Source: Azophilus sp965116165 (GTDB lineage Bacteria; Pseudomonadota; Gammaproteobacteria; Pseudomonadales; Azotimanducaceae). From it: a stretch of 64,000 nucleotides of DNA. A program made the position numbers and the translations under genes. The notes beneath the pieces were generated by a model that had not been told where the DNA came from, did not search any database, and worked only from the letters and a program-made list of their open reading frames with translations. Below are positions 9,949-18,747 of this stretch, in pieces (position 1 is the stretch's first letter; each line of letters starts with the position of its first letter). The DNA is taken from the NCBI GenBank assembly GCA_965116165.1, contig OZ220484.1:930001-994000 (forward strand), written 5' to 3'.

Positions 9949-10013
9949 TTGGTAGTTTCCTGTCGCTAGAGCCTCAACATGCAGTGGCACCTCGACTTAT
10001 GAACATCATTCCC
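9949..10013 (+). repeat. Repeat E4, partial copy (right half)
   Basis: It aligns along its length with positions about 29367-29428 of the nested E4 copy (shared CTA(A/G)AGCCTCAA, AGTGGCA and CTTATG blocks), ending in the same CCC terminus. The ATG at 9999 used for the next gene lies inside this remnant. Confidence 0.6.
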
Positions 10014-11087
10014 CGCGCGCAAAAGACTCGTGGGCCGGACGGTCTGATCATTGCCGCCGCAATCGGTGCCCTGACAGGTTGCCCGCCACCCACCGCCGCC
10101 GATGCCATAGACGATCTGACATCGGGTTGGTACGATGTGGAAGTGATCGTGTTTCAGCGCACCACGGTCACCGACGCCAATAGCCCGGAACAGCTTATCC
10201 GCACCGATGAGCGCCGTGTTCCCGCCAACACCCAGTCTTTGAGTTTCGGCGCGTTGACAAACGCATATGAACTCGACCCGTTAACGGGGGCGACGCTCGC
10301 GTTTCCGGTGCTGACCCTGAATTGCCCGGCGAGTCCAGCGAGGAATGACGGTGCGTCCAACCGACCGGTCACTATGCCGGCCCGGTATCGACCGCCCCCG
10401 CCAAACGCCGCCGACCCGGTTGCGCGGCGGCAATCCGACGACACACCGGCACGGCCTGCGACTGCTCGTAAATTGGGCTCGGGCGCAGCGCTGGACATCC
10501 CCCTGTTGCCCAGCGCTGCGCTGTCCCCCTGCGCCAGGCCACCGGGGCGACCGCCGCCCACCATCGCGCCCAAGCTGGAGCCGCATCCACTGCTCGATTG
10601 GCTGCGCGCCGTGCGACGCTTTGAGCGCCAGCTTTGGGAACGCAGCTATCGGGCCAGCCTTGACCGCCTCAGACTCGGCCGGGAAGCGAGCCGCATCCGC
10701 AACAGCGGCCTGCGGTTGTTGTGGCACGGGCGCTGGACGCAGCCCGTGCCGAGCCGCAACGCTCCGCAACCGATGCTGCTGCAAGCGGGGCGACCGATCA
10801 ACGGCGGCCACGAACTCGAGGGAACCCTGACGATTACGCGGGGCGGTTTCTTGCGCTTTCACGCCAAGCTTTGGCTGAACCAGGCCATGCCGACGACGGC
10901 ACTCGCCGGGACCGCCGCGGCACCGCCCCATATGGTGCTTGAGGAACAGCGGGTGATGCGCAAGGGAAGTCTTCATTACCTCGATCATCCGAAACTCGGT
11001 GTGCTGGCGCGAGCCGACCCGGTGGAGCCGCCAGGCTGGCTGATCGACGCCCTAGCCGCCTTCGAGTCCGCAAAGCGCGGCGATTAG
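9999..11087 (+). CDS. CsiV-like peptidoglycan-binding lipoprotein
   Basis: The family signature WYDVEVIVFQR occurs soon after a lipobox-type signal (hydrophobic stretch ending ALTGC), so the mature protein is predicted to be an envelope lipoprotein. The C-terminus has RRFxR, then MRKGSLHYLDHPKLGVL, matching the conserved end of CsiV-type proteins. Those have been tied to SltB/Prc-type murein functions in Vibrio and Pseudomonas relatives. The middle, about residues 110-200, is Pro/Arg-rich and looks unstructured. The gene sits downstream of mfd, as in other gammaproteobacteria, but two E1 repeats and an E4 remnant separate them. A GTG at 9984 is an alternative start. The 3' end overlaps the convergent phosphorylase gene by 36 bp. 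Confidence 0.75.
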   Translation: MNIIPRAQKTRGPDGLIIAAAIGALTGCPPPTAADAIDDLTSGWYDVEVIVFQRTTVTDANSPEQLIRTDERRVPANTQSLSFGALTNAYELDPLTGATLAFPVLTLNCPASPARNDGASNRPVTMPARYRPPPPNAADPVARRQSDDTPARPATARKLGSGAALDIPLLPSAALSPCARPPGRPPPTIAPKLEPHPLLDWLRAVRRFERQLWERSYRASLDRLRLGREASRIRNSGLRLLWHGRWTQPVPSRNAPQPMLLQAGRPINGGHELEGTLTITRGGFLRFHAKLWLNQAMPTTALAGTAAAPPHMVLEEQRVMRKGSLHYLDHPKLGVLARADPVEPPGWLIDALAAFESAKRGD

Positions 11088-11795
11088 CCGGTTCGCCCCG
11101 GCAATGCCCGCGGCACGGTCGCGTCCAAGCGCCGCATGGTCGATGCGCGTCGGATCCGGACCGCGGCCCGCCGCCGGATTGACAACGATGCCTATCCCCA
11201 ACAGCGGCAGGCCCAACTCCCGCGCCAGCCCCGCCTCCGGCATCGCGGTCATACCGACGAGCGCACAACCGTCCCGTTCGAGCCGATCAATTTCCGCCGC
11301 CGTCTCAAGCCTGGGCCCTTGCGTACACCCGTAGACGCCGCCGCTGACGACGCCAAGCCCAATGCGCTCGGCCGCCAGGGCGGCATCGCTAATCAATCCC
11401 GCATCGAAGGGCTGGGTAAAATCGACATGACGGTCCCCGGATTCATCGAAGGTATGTGCCCGCCCCCAGGTGTAGTCGACGATTTGATGGGGCAGAATGA
11501 GCCCACCGGGTTGCAGGGCCGCATCGATGCCACCCACCGTGTACATGGCCAACACCCGCTCCGCGCCCATTTGCTTGAGCAGCCAAAGGTTGGCGCGATA
11601 GTTGATCATGTGCGGTGCAAGTGTACGCGGTTCGCCGTGGCGGGGGAGCCCGACGATATCTGTGTTGCCGAGGGAACCGGACCGCACCGGGCCCGGTACG
11701 GTGCCATAGGGGGTTTCCACCGCAACCCGCCGAACCGGCAAACGATCCAGCAGGGGCAGCCCACCGGAGCCCGCGATCAATGCCGTGGCGGTCAA
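11052..11795 (-). CDS. S-methyl-5'-thioinosine / purine nucleoside phosphorylase
   Basis: This PNP/MTAP-superfamily enzyme uses phosphate to split a (methylthio)purine nucleoside. Visible motifs are GSGG near the N-terminus, LPRHG, PHMINYRANLW, the GPRLETAAEID substrate loop and VGMTAMPE. The TTG at 11795 is taken as start because it gives the family N-terminus (TATALIAGSGG) and overlaps the hpt stop codon (ATTGA), indicating translational coupling; the longer frame to 11897 just overlaps hpt. Pseudomonas has a methylthioinosine-specific phosphorylase that feeds hypoxanthine to an Hpt enzyme, which fits this pairing. The substrate could also be methylthioadenosine. Length is 247 residues, normal for the family. 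Confidence 0.85.
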   Translation of the reverse strand: MTATALIAGSGGLPLLDRLPVRRVAVETPYGTVPGPVRSGSLGNTDIVGLPRHGEPRTLAPHMINYRANLWLLKQMGAERVLAMYTVGGIDAALQPGGLILPHQIVDYTWGRAHTFDESGDRHVDFTQPFDAGLISDAALAAERIGLGVVSGGVYGCTQGPRLETAAEIDRLERDGCALVGMTAMPEAGLARELGLPLLGIGIVVNPAAGRGPDPTRIDHAALGRDRAAGIAGANRLIAALCGLEGG

Positions 11796-12391
11796 TGGAT
11801 TCTGTCCGGTTCCGGGGGCAGCGCATAGATGGCGGGAAGATTGCGCCAATAGCCGCGATAGTCCATGCCGCAGCCGAACAGATAGCGGTCCGGGCACTCA
11901 AGCCCCACAAAATCCACTTTGACAGCCTCGTTCGTCGCCACCCGCTTACGCACCAGCACCGTCGTCCACAACCGCTCCATGCCCGCCCCGGATGCCCAAT
12001 CGCCAATCGCCCGCAGCGTGACACCCTCATCAAGTACATCGTCCACGACCAGCAATTGCCTGCCAACCACGCTCCGCCGGGACTTTGCCAACCAGTTCAG
12101 CGACCCGCCCCGGGTGTCGTTGCCGTAGCGGCCGAGGTGGATGAAGCCGGCCTCAAGCGGAAAGTGCAAACGCGCCAGCAGGCGCCCGCTGTAAACAAGG
12201 CCGCCGTTCATGACGCAGAGCACCAGTGGATCCGCATCCTTGAGCGCCAATGTCACCCGCACCGCGACGCGATCAATGGCGCGCGTCACGGTTTGCGCAT
12301 CCACCAGAAGTTCCGCCCGGCGCCGCGCCCTCAGCACATCTTCCGGCGGTCGCGCCATGTCGCTACCATTGGATTGATCGGACATTCCCAA
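11792..12391 (-). CDS. hpt: Hypoxanthine-guanine phosphoribosyltransferase
   Basis: The enzyme makes IMP or GMP from hypoxanthine or guanine plus PRPP (purine salvage, cytoplasm). It has the CVMNGG strand near residue 60, the PRPP-binding loop VVDDVLDEGVTL, and the C-terminal block CPDRYLFGCGMDYRGYWRN typical of proteobacterial Hpt. The first dozen residues are poorly conserved, and the Met at about residue 12 is an alternative start. It is first of a two-gene unit with the phosphorylase, which would supply its base. Length is about 199 residues. Confidence 0.92.
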   Translation of the reverse strand: MGMSDQSNGSDMARPPEDVLRARRRAELLVDAQTVTRAIDRVAVRVTLALKDADPLVLCVMNGGLVYSGRLLARLHFPLEAGFIHLGRYGNDTRGGSLNWLAKSRRSVVGRQLLVVDDVLDEGVTLRAIGDWASGAGMERLWTTVLVRKRVATNEAVKVDFVGLECPDRYLFGCGMDYRGYWRNLPAIYALPPEPDRIH

Positions 12392-12549
12392 GGGGCTGGC
12401 ATTCGATCGGGTCTAGATTGAGTCGCACGAGCTGCATAAGGCGCCCTGCGGTGCGGTCGGCTACCTCAATGAGAATTGCCGCCGAGGGAGCGGTCAACGA
12501 GGCACCTCCGTGTTGCTTCCCCAAACCCGCCTTCCCATGGAACATATCC

Positions 12550-13722
12550 TCAATCAAGGGGTGGGTTGGCCTGCGCGGGCCGACCGCCGCCTTGGCCCTG
12601 CGGTGTAACAGACCCCGAAGCAGGCGGGGGGTTGGCCTCGACCATGTGCAATGTACGGGTGGGGAAGGCGATTTCGGCACCATGGCTCCCGATAATGTCG
12701 GCAATCTTAAACAACAGATCCTGTTTGATGGCGTGAAACTCCTGCCACACGGTGGTCTTCGTGAACGTATAGACGAAAAAGTCGAGGGACGACGGGCCGA
12801 AAGTCACAAAGTTGACCATGAGCGTGCGGGTTCTGTCGATGGCCGGATGGTTGCTAAGCATCGCCTCCACATCGCCGACGATGGCGGGCAATACGGCGAC
12901 ATCGTCGTAGCGAACGCCAATCGTCTCGTAGATGCGCCGATTCGACATGCGGGAGGGGTTCTCCACCGTGATGCTGGTGAAGGTCGAATTGGGCACATAC
13001 AGCGGCCGCTGATCGAAGGTGCGAATGCGCGTCAGGCGCCAGCCGATGTCCTCCACCGTGCCCTCGATTTCCTGATCCGGGGAGCGAATCCAATCGCCCA
13101 CCGAAAACGGCCTGTCCAGAAATATCATCAGCGCACCGAAGAAGTTGGCCAGCAGGTCGCGGGCCGCGAAGCCGATGGCGATACCGCCAATGCCGCCAAA
13201 GGCGAGTACGCCGGCAATGCTGAAACCCAGCGCCTGCATCACCAGCAGTACCCCGGTGATCATCACCGAGGCGCGCAATAGCTTGCTGATGGCATGGGCC
13301 GTGGTGGGGTCGATGCGACGCTCGCGGTAATAGTCGGCATCGTGCAGGTGCCCGTCGACGAAGCGGATGAAGCGCAGCACGAACCACACCAAAAGCCAGA
13401 TGATCGCCACATCCCGGATGCGGCCCACATACTGAAATATCTCCGCCTGGGCACCGCCGCCAACAACCTCCGCGGCCCAGCTCACACCGAGCACCCAAAC
13501 ACCGACACCCGCCGGCTTGCGCAGGGCGTCGACCACCGCGTCGTCGTAGAGGTTCCTGGTTTTCCGTGTCTGGCGCTCGAAACGGTCCATGGCCACCTTC
13601 AGGGCATAGCGGGCAACCCCGGTGGCCAACACCACCAGAAACACTTGGGCAATCCAAGTGTGTTCGACGATTAGGCGTGCCATGTCTTGCAGCATGGGAA
13701 GGAATTCCAACGGTTGACCCAT
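12550..13722 (-). CDS. MscS-family mechanosensitive ion channel
   Basis: About 390 residues. Four hydrophobic segments precede the pore helix, which carries the small-residue pattern AFGGIGGIAIGFAARDLLANFFG typical of MscS TM3. The cytoplasmic beta domain follows: FSVGDWI, GTVEDIGWRLTRIRTFDQRPLYVPNS. The protein would open under membrane tension to release solutes. Its larger membrane part and sequence place it with YnaI/MSL-like rather than minimal MscS channels. The start at 13722 is preferred because the extended frame to 13776 would run through the SOS boxes of lexA. The C-terminal 20 or so residues are Gly/Pro/Gln-rich. The gene is divergent from lexA. Confidence 0.88.
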   Translation of the reverse strand: MGQPLEFLPMLQDMARLIVEHTWIAQVFLVVLATGVARYALKVAMDRFERQTRKTRNLYDDAVVDALRKPAGVGVWVLGVSWAAEVVGGGAQAEIFQYVGRIRDVAIIWLLVWFVLRFIRFVDGHLHDADYYRERRIDPTTAHAISKLLRASVMITGVLLVMQALGFSIAGVLAFGGIGGIAIGFAARDLLANFFGALMIFLDRPFSVGDWIRSPDQEIEGTVEDIGWRLTRIRTFDQRPLYVPNSTFTSITVENPSRMSNRRIYETIGVRYDDVAVLPAIVGDVEAMLSNHPAIDRTRTLMVNFVTFGPSSLDFFVYTFTKTTVWQEFHAIKQDLLFKIADIIGSHGAEIAFPTRTLHMVEANPPPASGSVTPQGQGGGRPAQANPPLD

Positions 13723-13766
13723 GGGGAGCGCACTCGCGCCAGACCGGGATTGTACCAGCGAAAAAA

Positions 13767-13782
13767 CTGTATACAATTCCAG
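13767..13782 (+). promoter_or_regulatory. LexA (SOS) box 1, imperfect
   Basis: CTGTATACAATTCCAG fits CTGT-N8-ACAG with one mismatch. It lies 20 bp upstream of a perfect box, on the same helical face. Confidence 0.75.
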
Positions 13783-13786
13783 CTAT

Positions 13787-13802
13787 CTGTATATTCAAAC
13801 AG
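13787..13802 (+). promoter_or_regulatory. LexA (SOS) box 2, perfect
   Basis: CTGTATATTCAAACAG matches CTGT-N8-ACAG exactly and ends 5 bp before the lexA start. Two tandem boxes are the classical lexA autoregulatory layout. Confidence 0.93.
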
Positions 13803-13807
13803 GCAAG

Positions 13808-14422
13808 ATGAGCAGCGTCATGCAAAATCTCACCAGACGGCAGACCCAGGTTCTCGATAGCATCCGTCGGCACATCCAGGATACCGGCTATCCACCGACC
13901 CGCGTCGACATCGCCAGGCGGCTCGGGTTCCGCTCGCCCAACGCCGCCGAGGAGCATCTTCGGGCGCTCGCCCGCAAAGGCGCCATCGAGATGATCCCGG
14001 GCACCTCGCGAGGCATACGCCTACCCGAAGACCCGGGCCTGCCCATTGTCGGGCGAGTCGCCGCCGGCAGCCCGATTCTCGCCGAGGAACACATTGAGGA
14101 TCGGGTGGATATCCCCGCCGACCTCTTCCGTCCCCGCGCCGATTTTTTGCTGCGGGTCAGGGGCGACAGCATGACCGGCGTCGGCATACTCGAAGGCGAC
14201 CTGCTGGCCGTGCACAAATCCCCCGAGGCGCACAACGGGCAGGTGGTGGTCGCCCGCGTTGACGACGAGGTAACCGTCAAGCGTTTGCAGCGGTGTCCCG
14301 GGGGGACGCGGATATCGTTGCTGCCCGAAAACGATAACCACAGCCCAATTGAAGTCGATCTACGCAATCAGGCGTTTGTGATCGAGGGGCTGAGCGTCGG
14401 CATACTGCGGCGCAATCCCTAA
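13808..14422 (+). CDS. lexA: SOS repressor LexA
   Basis: This 204-residue transcriptional repressor of the DNA-damage regulon undergoes RecA-stimulated self-cleavage. The N-terminal winged HTH includes LTRRQTQVLDSI and GYPPTRVDIARRLGF. The cleavage site AAG is in VGRVAAGSP near residue 85. The catalytic serine is in GDSM and the catalytic lysine in TVKRL. Start 13808 follows two LexA boxes; Met 13820 is an alternative. Autoregulation is visible directly. The stop codon TAA lies inside the CTAA target duplication of repeat E1-c, and topA converges from the right. Confidence 0.96.
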   Translation: MSSVMQNLTRRQTQVLDSIRRHIQDTGYPPTRVDIARRLGFRSPNAAEEHLRALARKGAIEMIPGTSRGIRLPEDPGLPIVGRVAAGSPILAEEHIEDRVDIPADLFRPRADFLLRVRGDSMTGVGILEGDLLAVHKSPEAHNGQVVVARVDDEVTVKRLQRCPGGTRISLLPENDNHSPIEVDLRNQAFVIEGLSVGILRRNP

Positions 14423-14521
14423 TGAACCTCTGATTAATCCTGTCGTTTCGGTATATAGATTAATAAAATCAATATCTTACGAGTAGATAAATGCTGCTCT
14501 ATCGAATTGTTCAGAGGTTCC
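14423..14521 (+). repeat. MITE-like repeat E1, copy c (99 bp)
   Basis: It begins at the base after the lexA stop codon. Perfect CTAA duplications flank it (14419-14422, which contains the stop TAA, and 14522-14525). It occupies most of the spacer between convergent lexA and topA. Confidence 0.92.
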
Positions 14522-14566
14522 CTAAGAGTCCTCGGTATCGGTTCCGCCAAGCACAGCCCCAATGCC

Positions 14567-17458
14567 CTACCCCGGCGTCTGGCCCGTACCCTTGCGCGGC
14601 GCGCTGGCCCGGCGGGTTGTTGCCCTGGTTTTCGCCTTGCTCCGCTTGGCGGAAGCCTTGCGGGTTTTGGAGGCCGCCCTTCCAGACCCGGACGACGACG
14701 CCCTGGATCTGGATGCGCTCTTGCGGGCTTTGGGAACCGCCTTGGCCGCGACCCGCCAAGCACCGTCGCCGAAGAATGCCTGCCATCCGGTCGGCTTGCC
14801 GTCAACCTCTGATCGCACATAGTGCTCCCGAGTCTTGCGCATGAACCGGATGACCGTGGGCCGACCATCCGGATCCTCCACCGGCGCCTGCAACAGATGG
14901 CGAAATTTGGGGTCCAACTCGTTCGCGTGGGGCAGCAATTCGCGCACCAACGGCGCCCGGGTTTCGTGGTTCTTGGGAAACCGGCTCGCGGCCAAGAACA
15001 GCCCCGCGGCACCATCGCGCAACAGGTAGTGGTCGTCCACTTTTTCGCAGCGCAATTCGGGCATGGCGATCGGGTCGGCTTTCGGTGGCGCGGGCTTGCC
15101 GTCGCGCAGCAGCTTGCGTGTATTCGAACAAACGGTGCAGCCGAAATACTTGCCGAAACGCCCGGACTTCAATTGCATTTCCGCACCACACTTGTCGCAA
15201 TCGAGCACCGGGCCGTCGTACCCCTTGATGCGAAACTGGCCCGTTTCGAGAGCGAAGCCCGGGCAGTCCGGATTGTTGCCGCAGACATGCAGCTTGCGCT
15301 TCTTGTCGATCAGATAACTGGTCATCGGCGTTGCGCAAATCGGGCACTTGCGCTTGCTGCGCAACAGTTTGGATTCACCCTCCTCGTCCTTTTCGATGTC
15401 GAGGGTTTCCTCGCCGGAGACGAGGTTCAACGTCACGACACAGCGTTCCTTGGGCGGCAGGGAGTAACCGGAACACCCCAAAAACACCCCCGTGCTCGCC
15501 GTGCGAATTTGCATGGGCCTGCCGCATTTCGGGCATTCAACATTTGTGTCCGTGGGCTCGTTGGCGCGCATGCCGCCCCGCTCCGCCCTGGCCTTGGTCA
15601 GTTTGTCGCTGAAATCGCCATAGAACTGATTAAGCACCTCGCGCCATTCCACGCGACCCTCGGCGATGCGGTCGAGTTCCTGTTCCATCTCCGCCGTAAA
15701 ACTGTAGTCCAGCAGATTCTCGAATTTTTCGACGAGACGGTCGGTAACCAGCTCGCCAATCTTCTCGGCATGGAAGCGGCGGTTCACCAAGCTAACGTAG
15801 CCGCGCTCCTGTACGGTGGAAATGATCGCCGCGTAGGTGGAGGGGCGTCCGATGCCGCGCTTTTCCAATTCCCGCACCAGGTTCGCCTCGCCGTAGCGGG
15901 GCGCGGGCTTGGTGAAATGCTGTACGCCCTCCGCTTTCTTGAGTCGCAATCGCTCGCCGGGCGCGAGGTCCGGTAGCGGCCGGTTCTCCCCCTTCTGGCT
16001 GGTCGGCGACAGCACCCGGGTAAAGCCGTCGAAGCGCTGCACGCGACCGCGGATTCTCAACTCGAAGTCACCGGCCTCGGCCAGCACCGTCGAGCTGAGA
16101 TACTCGGCATCCGGCATTTGGCAGGCAACAAACCGACGCCAGATGAGGTCGTAGAGACGCACACCCGGCGCATCGATACCGGTCAGATTGTCCGCCAGGG
16201 TGCCGACATTGGAGGGCCGGATCGCCTCGTGGGCTTCTTGAGCGCTTTTGCGGCTGGCGTAGAACCTCGGTTTTTCCGGCAGATAGCGCTCGCCGAACCG
16301 TTCACCGATATGCGTCCGGCAGGCCGCCACGGCATCGCCACTCAGGTTGGTGGAATCCGTGCGCATGTAGGTGATGTAGCCGGCCTCGTAGAGACGCTGG
16401 GCCGCCGTCATGGTGCGCCGCACGGAATAACCAAGCCGCGCGCTCGCCGCCTGTTGCAGGGTGGAGGTGATGAAGGGCGGGTTGGGACGGGTTCGGGTCG
16501 GACGGTCGTCTCGGGATTTGACAAAGAACCCCGGTGGCACGTTTTCAGGCGCGGAGCGGGCCGGTTGCGCGTCGCTGGGCGGTGCCGCGGATTCAGCGGG
16601 CGCCGAGTCTTCATCCGCGGATTTGGTCTCCCGCCCGAGTTCACGCAACCGGTCCAACGCCGCCAAGGCAGCCGCCTCGTTTGTGGGACGGAAATTCTTG
16701 CCGCCTTCCCTGACGACCTGGAAGCGCAGTACGGCGTCCCCGCCGATACGCGTCAAGTCGGCGAAGGCTTCCCAATATTCCTCCGGCGTAAAGGCGCGAA
16801 TCTCGCGCTCCCGTTCCACAATCAGCCGCACCGCCACCGATTGCACCCGACCCGCCGACAAACCCCGGGCCACCTTCGCCCACAGAAGCGGTGAGAGCTC
16901 AAAGCCGACCACCCGATCAAGGAAGCGCCGTGCCTGCTGGGCGTTTACCCGATTCATGTCGAGTTGGCCGGGGTTCTCAAAGGCTTTGTGAATCGCTTGG
17001 CGGGTGATTTCATTGAATACCACCCGTCGATAGCGATTGGGGTCGCCGCCGATGGTTTCCCGCAGATGCCATGCGATGGCCTCGCCCTCCCGATCAAGAT
17101 CGGTGGCGAGATAGACCGCGTCCGAGGTTGCGGCGAGGCGCGACAACTCCCCGACGACCTTCTTCTTGTTCGGCAGAACTTCGTAGGTGGCCGCCCAATG
17201 CGCGTCGGGATTGACACCCATACGGCGAATCAACCGTTCGCGGCTTCGCTGTTGGCGGATGGCCACCCGCTCCTCCGCGGAAACCTCGCGTCCGACGGGT
17301 GCCGGTTTCGTGCGTTTTGCCGGCTCCGTCCCGCGCCCTCCCACCGGCAAATCGCGCACATGGCCGACACTCGACTTGACAACATAGTTCTTGCCGAGAT
17401 AGCGGTTGATCGTGCGCGCCTTGGCGGGCGACTCAACGATGACAAGCGAGCGGGACAC
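14567..17458 (-). CDS. topA: DNA topoisomerase I
   Basis: Type IA topoisomerase that relaxes negative supercoils. The N-terminal Toprim domain starts LVIVESPAKARTI with DLDREGEAIAWHL. The active-site tyrosine is in the YITYMRTDST motif. The product is 963 residues, somewhat over 100 longer than the E. coli enzyme; part of this is a low-complexity insertion near residues 280-320. Three C-terminal zinc-finger modules (CPKCG, CPICA, CDKCG pairs) are followed by a DUF-like DNA-binding segment and a Lys/Arg/Ser-rich tail of about 55 residues. The lexA-topA neighbourhood is conserved in pseudomonads. Confidence 0.97.
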   Translation of the reverse strand: MSRSLVIVESPAKARTINRYLGKNYVVKSSVGHVRDLPVGGRGTEPAKRTKPAPVGREVSAEERVAIRQQRSRERLIRRMGVNPDAHWAATYEVLPNKKKVVGELSRLAATSDAVYLATDLDREGEAIAWHLRETIGGDPNRYRRVVFNEITRQAIHKAFENPGQLDMNRVNAQQARRFLDRVVGFELSPLLWAKVARGLSAGRVQSVAVRLIVEREREIRAFTPEEYWEAFADLTRIGGDAVLRFQVVREGGKNFRPTNEAAALAALDRLRELGRETKSADEDSAPAESAAPPSDAQPARSAPENVPPGFFVKSRDDRPTRTRPNPPFITSTLQQAASARLGYSVRRTMTAAQRLYEAGYITYMRTDSTNLSGDAVAACRTHIGERFGERYLPEKPRFYASRKSAQEAHEAIRPSNVGTLADNLTGIDAPGVRLYDLIWRRFVACQMPDAEYLSSTVLAEAGDFELRIRGRVQRFDGFTRVLSPTSQKGENRPLPDLAPGERLRLKKAEGVQHFTKPAPRYGEANLVRELEKRGIGRPSTYAAIISTVQERGYVSLVNRRFHAEKIGELVTDRLVEKFENLLDYSFTAEMEQELDRIAEGRVEWREVLNQFYGDFSDKLTKARAERGGMRANEPTDTNVECPKCGRPMQIRTASTGVFLGCSGYSLPPKERCVVTLNLVSGEETLDIEKDEEGESKLLRSKRKCPICATPMTSYLIDKKRKLHVCGNNPDCPGFALETGQFRIKGYDGPVLDCDKCGAEMQLKSGRFGKYFGCTVCSNTRKLLRDGKPAPPKADPIAMPELRCEKVDDHYLLRDGAAGLFLAASRFPKNHETRAPLVRELLPHANELDPKFRHLLQAPVEDPDGRPTVIRFMRKTREHYVRSEVDGKPTGWQAFFGDGAWRVAAKAVPKARKSASRSRASSSGSGRAASKTRKASAKRSKAKTRATTRRASAPRKGTGQTPG

Positions 17459-17680
17459 CGAATCTCCTAATGTTCCACAGGGGAGCCGTGGAATCGACCG
17501 ATTACAGTGGATTCACAGCCATCCGCACGAAAAGGGCGCCGTTTATAAGGGGCGCACGGAAGCACTGTCAACCACTATCGCTGCCGGTGACCGATCCAGC
17601 CGAGCATTCGATGGTGGCTCGGTTTGAATTTTCAACCCGCGGCAAGCTGCGCTATCAAGGGTGTTCGGCGAGGCTGGATT

Positions 17681-18586
17681 TCAAACTGAACCACTCACCC
17701 GACTCCGATGCCTCACATCGGCGCGCAGAGCCCGGCGCTCCTCGCCTTTCGCGGCCAATGCGGCGGCGTCTTCGGCGCGTACTTCCATGTACCTTGCCCG
17801 CCAGCTCTCATCCTCGCTCCATTGATAGGGCATGCGCCGCACCGCGCGCGGCGCGACCGCGCTCTCCAAAAGATCAAGACCCGCCGCAACAATCGACCGC
17901 TGCAGATCCGCGTCATAGGGACGGCCGCAGGGATTGCCGAGGGGGAAGTCGGTGAATACAAAGCGCGGCGTACCGCAGTGCTCGACGATATCAATGGCGG
18001 AGCCCACAACAACGGTGGGGATACCGGCCGCCTCCAGATGGCGCGCTACCAGACCCACGGTCTGGTGGCAGACGGGTCACAACGGAACCAGCATGGCGAG
18101 GTCGGCATGGTCTTCGCGGCAGCGTTTTAGGATTTCCGGCGCATCGGTCGTCAAGGTGCGGCGTTGGCTGTATTCGGTTGGCACGCAGTGGAAGCGCGCG
18201 GCGAGCCCGCTGAGTCGTCCGCTGCCGATCAGGTCGTCGAGCCGATCCACCGGAAAAAACGAATTCAGGTCGTCGAGGTGGGTGGCCCGCCGATCCCAGG
18301 CCAGGTCGTCGGCGTACAGCCGGTCCGGCACGGCCGCCACGAAGCCGGACCGCACGGCTCTGGGGTCGGTCTCGCGGCGCGGTTCGAGGGTGGCCGTGGT
18401 GATAAGCGCCAAAACCGACTCGGGCAACGGCTTGACCGGGCGGGCAAATGGCACGGCATCGTTTTGCGCCCAGAGATAGGGCCTCTCAAAACCCTGGGCC
18501 GCATAATAGCGGCGCGTGCGTTCCATGTAGGGTACGGGCTCGCCCGGCGTCGTTGTGACGGCTGCCGATTCCGCGACGGTGGACAT
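17681..18586 (-). CDS. GrdB/PrdB-like selenoprotein with in-frame UGA (Sec) codon
   Basis: Two consecutive same-frame segments (169 and about 130 residues) are separated only by a TGA at 18079-18077. Read as selenocysteine this gives ...LAMLVPL-U-PVCHQ, a UxxC redox motif, and a continuous 301-residue protein. The N-terminal part (YMERTRRYYAAQGFERPYLWA) and the C-terminal part resemble the proteobacterial glycine/sarcosine/betaine/D-proline reductase selenoprotein B family. A perfect hairpin follows the UGA at the bacterial SECIS distance. Family members are redox enzymes, but the substrate of the proteobacterial ones is not established. Automatic callers would split it into two genes, the second starting at a GTG inside the hairpin loop. 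It requires SelA/B/C/D, none of which lies in this window. A plain nonsense mutation is the alternative. Confidence 0.82.
18048..18066 (-). promoter_or_regulatory. SECIS-like hairpin downstream of the UGA
   Basis: On the mRNA strand the sequence ACCAGACC-GTG-GGTCTGGT forms a perfect 8-bp stem with a GTG loop. The loop starts 19 nucleotides after the UGA codon, within the range used by bacterial SECIS elements, which also favour a G/U in the apical loop. Confidence 0.75.
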
Positions 18587-18654
18587 TGGCGACTCGGTTC
18601 AAACGTCAACTGCTTAGGCGGGGGATCATAGCAGGACGCGGGATCTTTGCCACA

Positions 18655-18747
18655 TAGTGCTCCATCCAACCAGCAATTCCCGCTAACGATGCGTGATTAA
18701 TTGCTGCCATCCAAATGACAATGCCGCATCAGTTGGATGGAGCACTA
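18655..18747. repeat. Repeat E5, complete copy (93 bp)
   Basis: Perfect 16-bp inverted ends TAGTGCTCCATCCAAC bound a short A/T-richer core. The right end supplies the stop codon (TAG, 18747-18745) of the hypothetical gene transcribed leftward into it. Partial relatives lie at 6066-6128 and 19383-19440. Confidence 0.85.

Noticed and set aside
12363..12704. Minus-strand frame between hpt and the MscS gene
   Set aside because: Its last 60 residues look protein-like (IEVADRTAGRLMQLV), but it overlaps two real genes and has no clear ribosome binding site. Left uncalled though it could be a short peptide gene.
18077..18586. Separate 169-residue gene ending at the UGA
   Set aside because: The downstream frame continues the same family and the UxxC plus hairpin context supports one selenoprotein.
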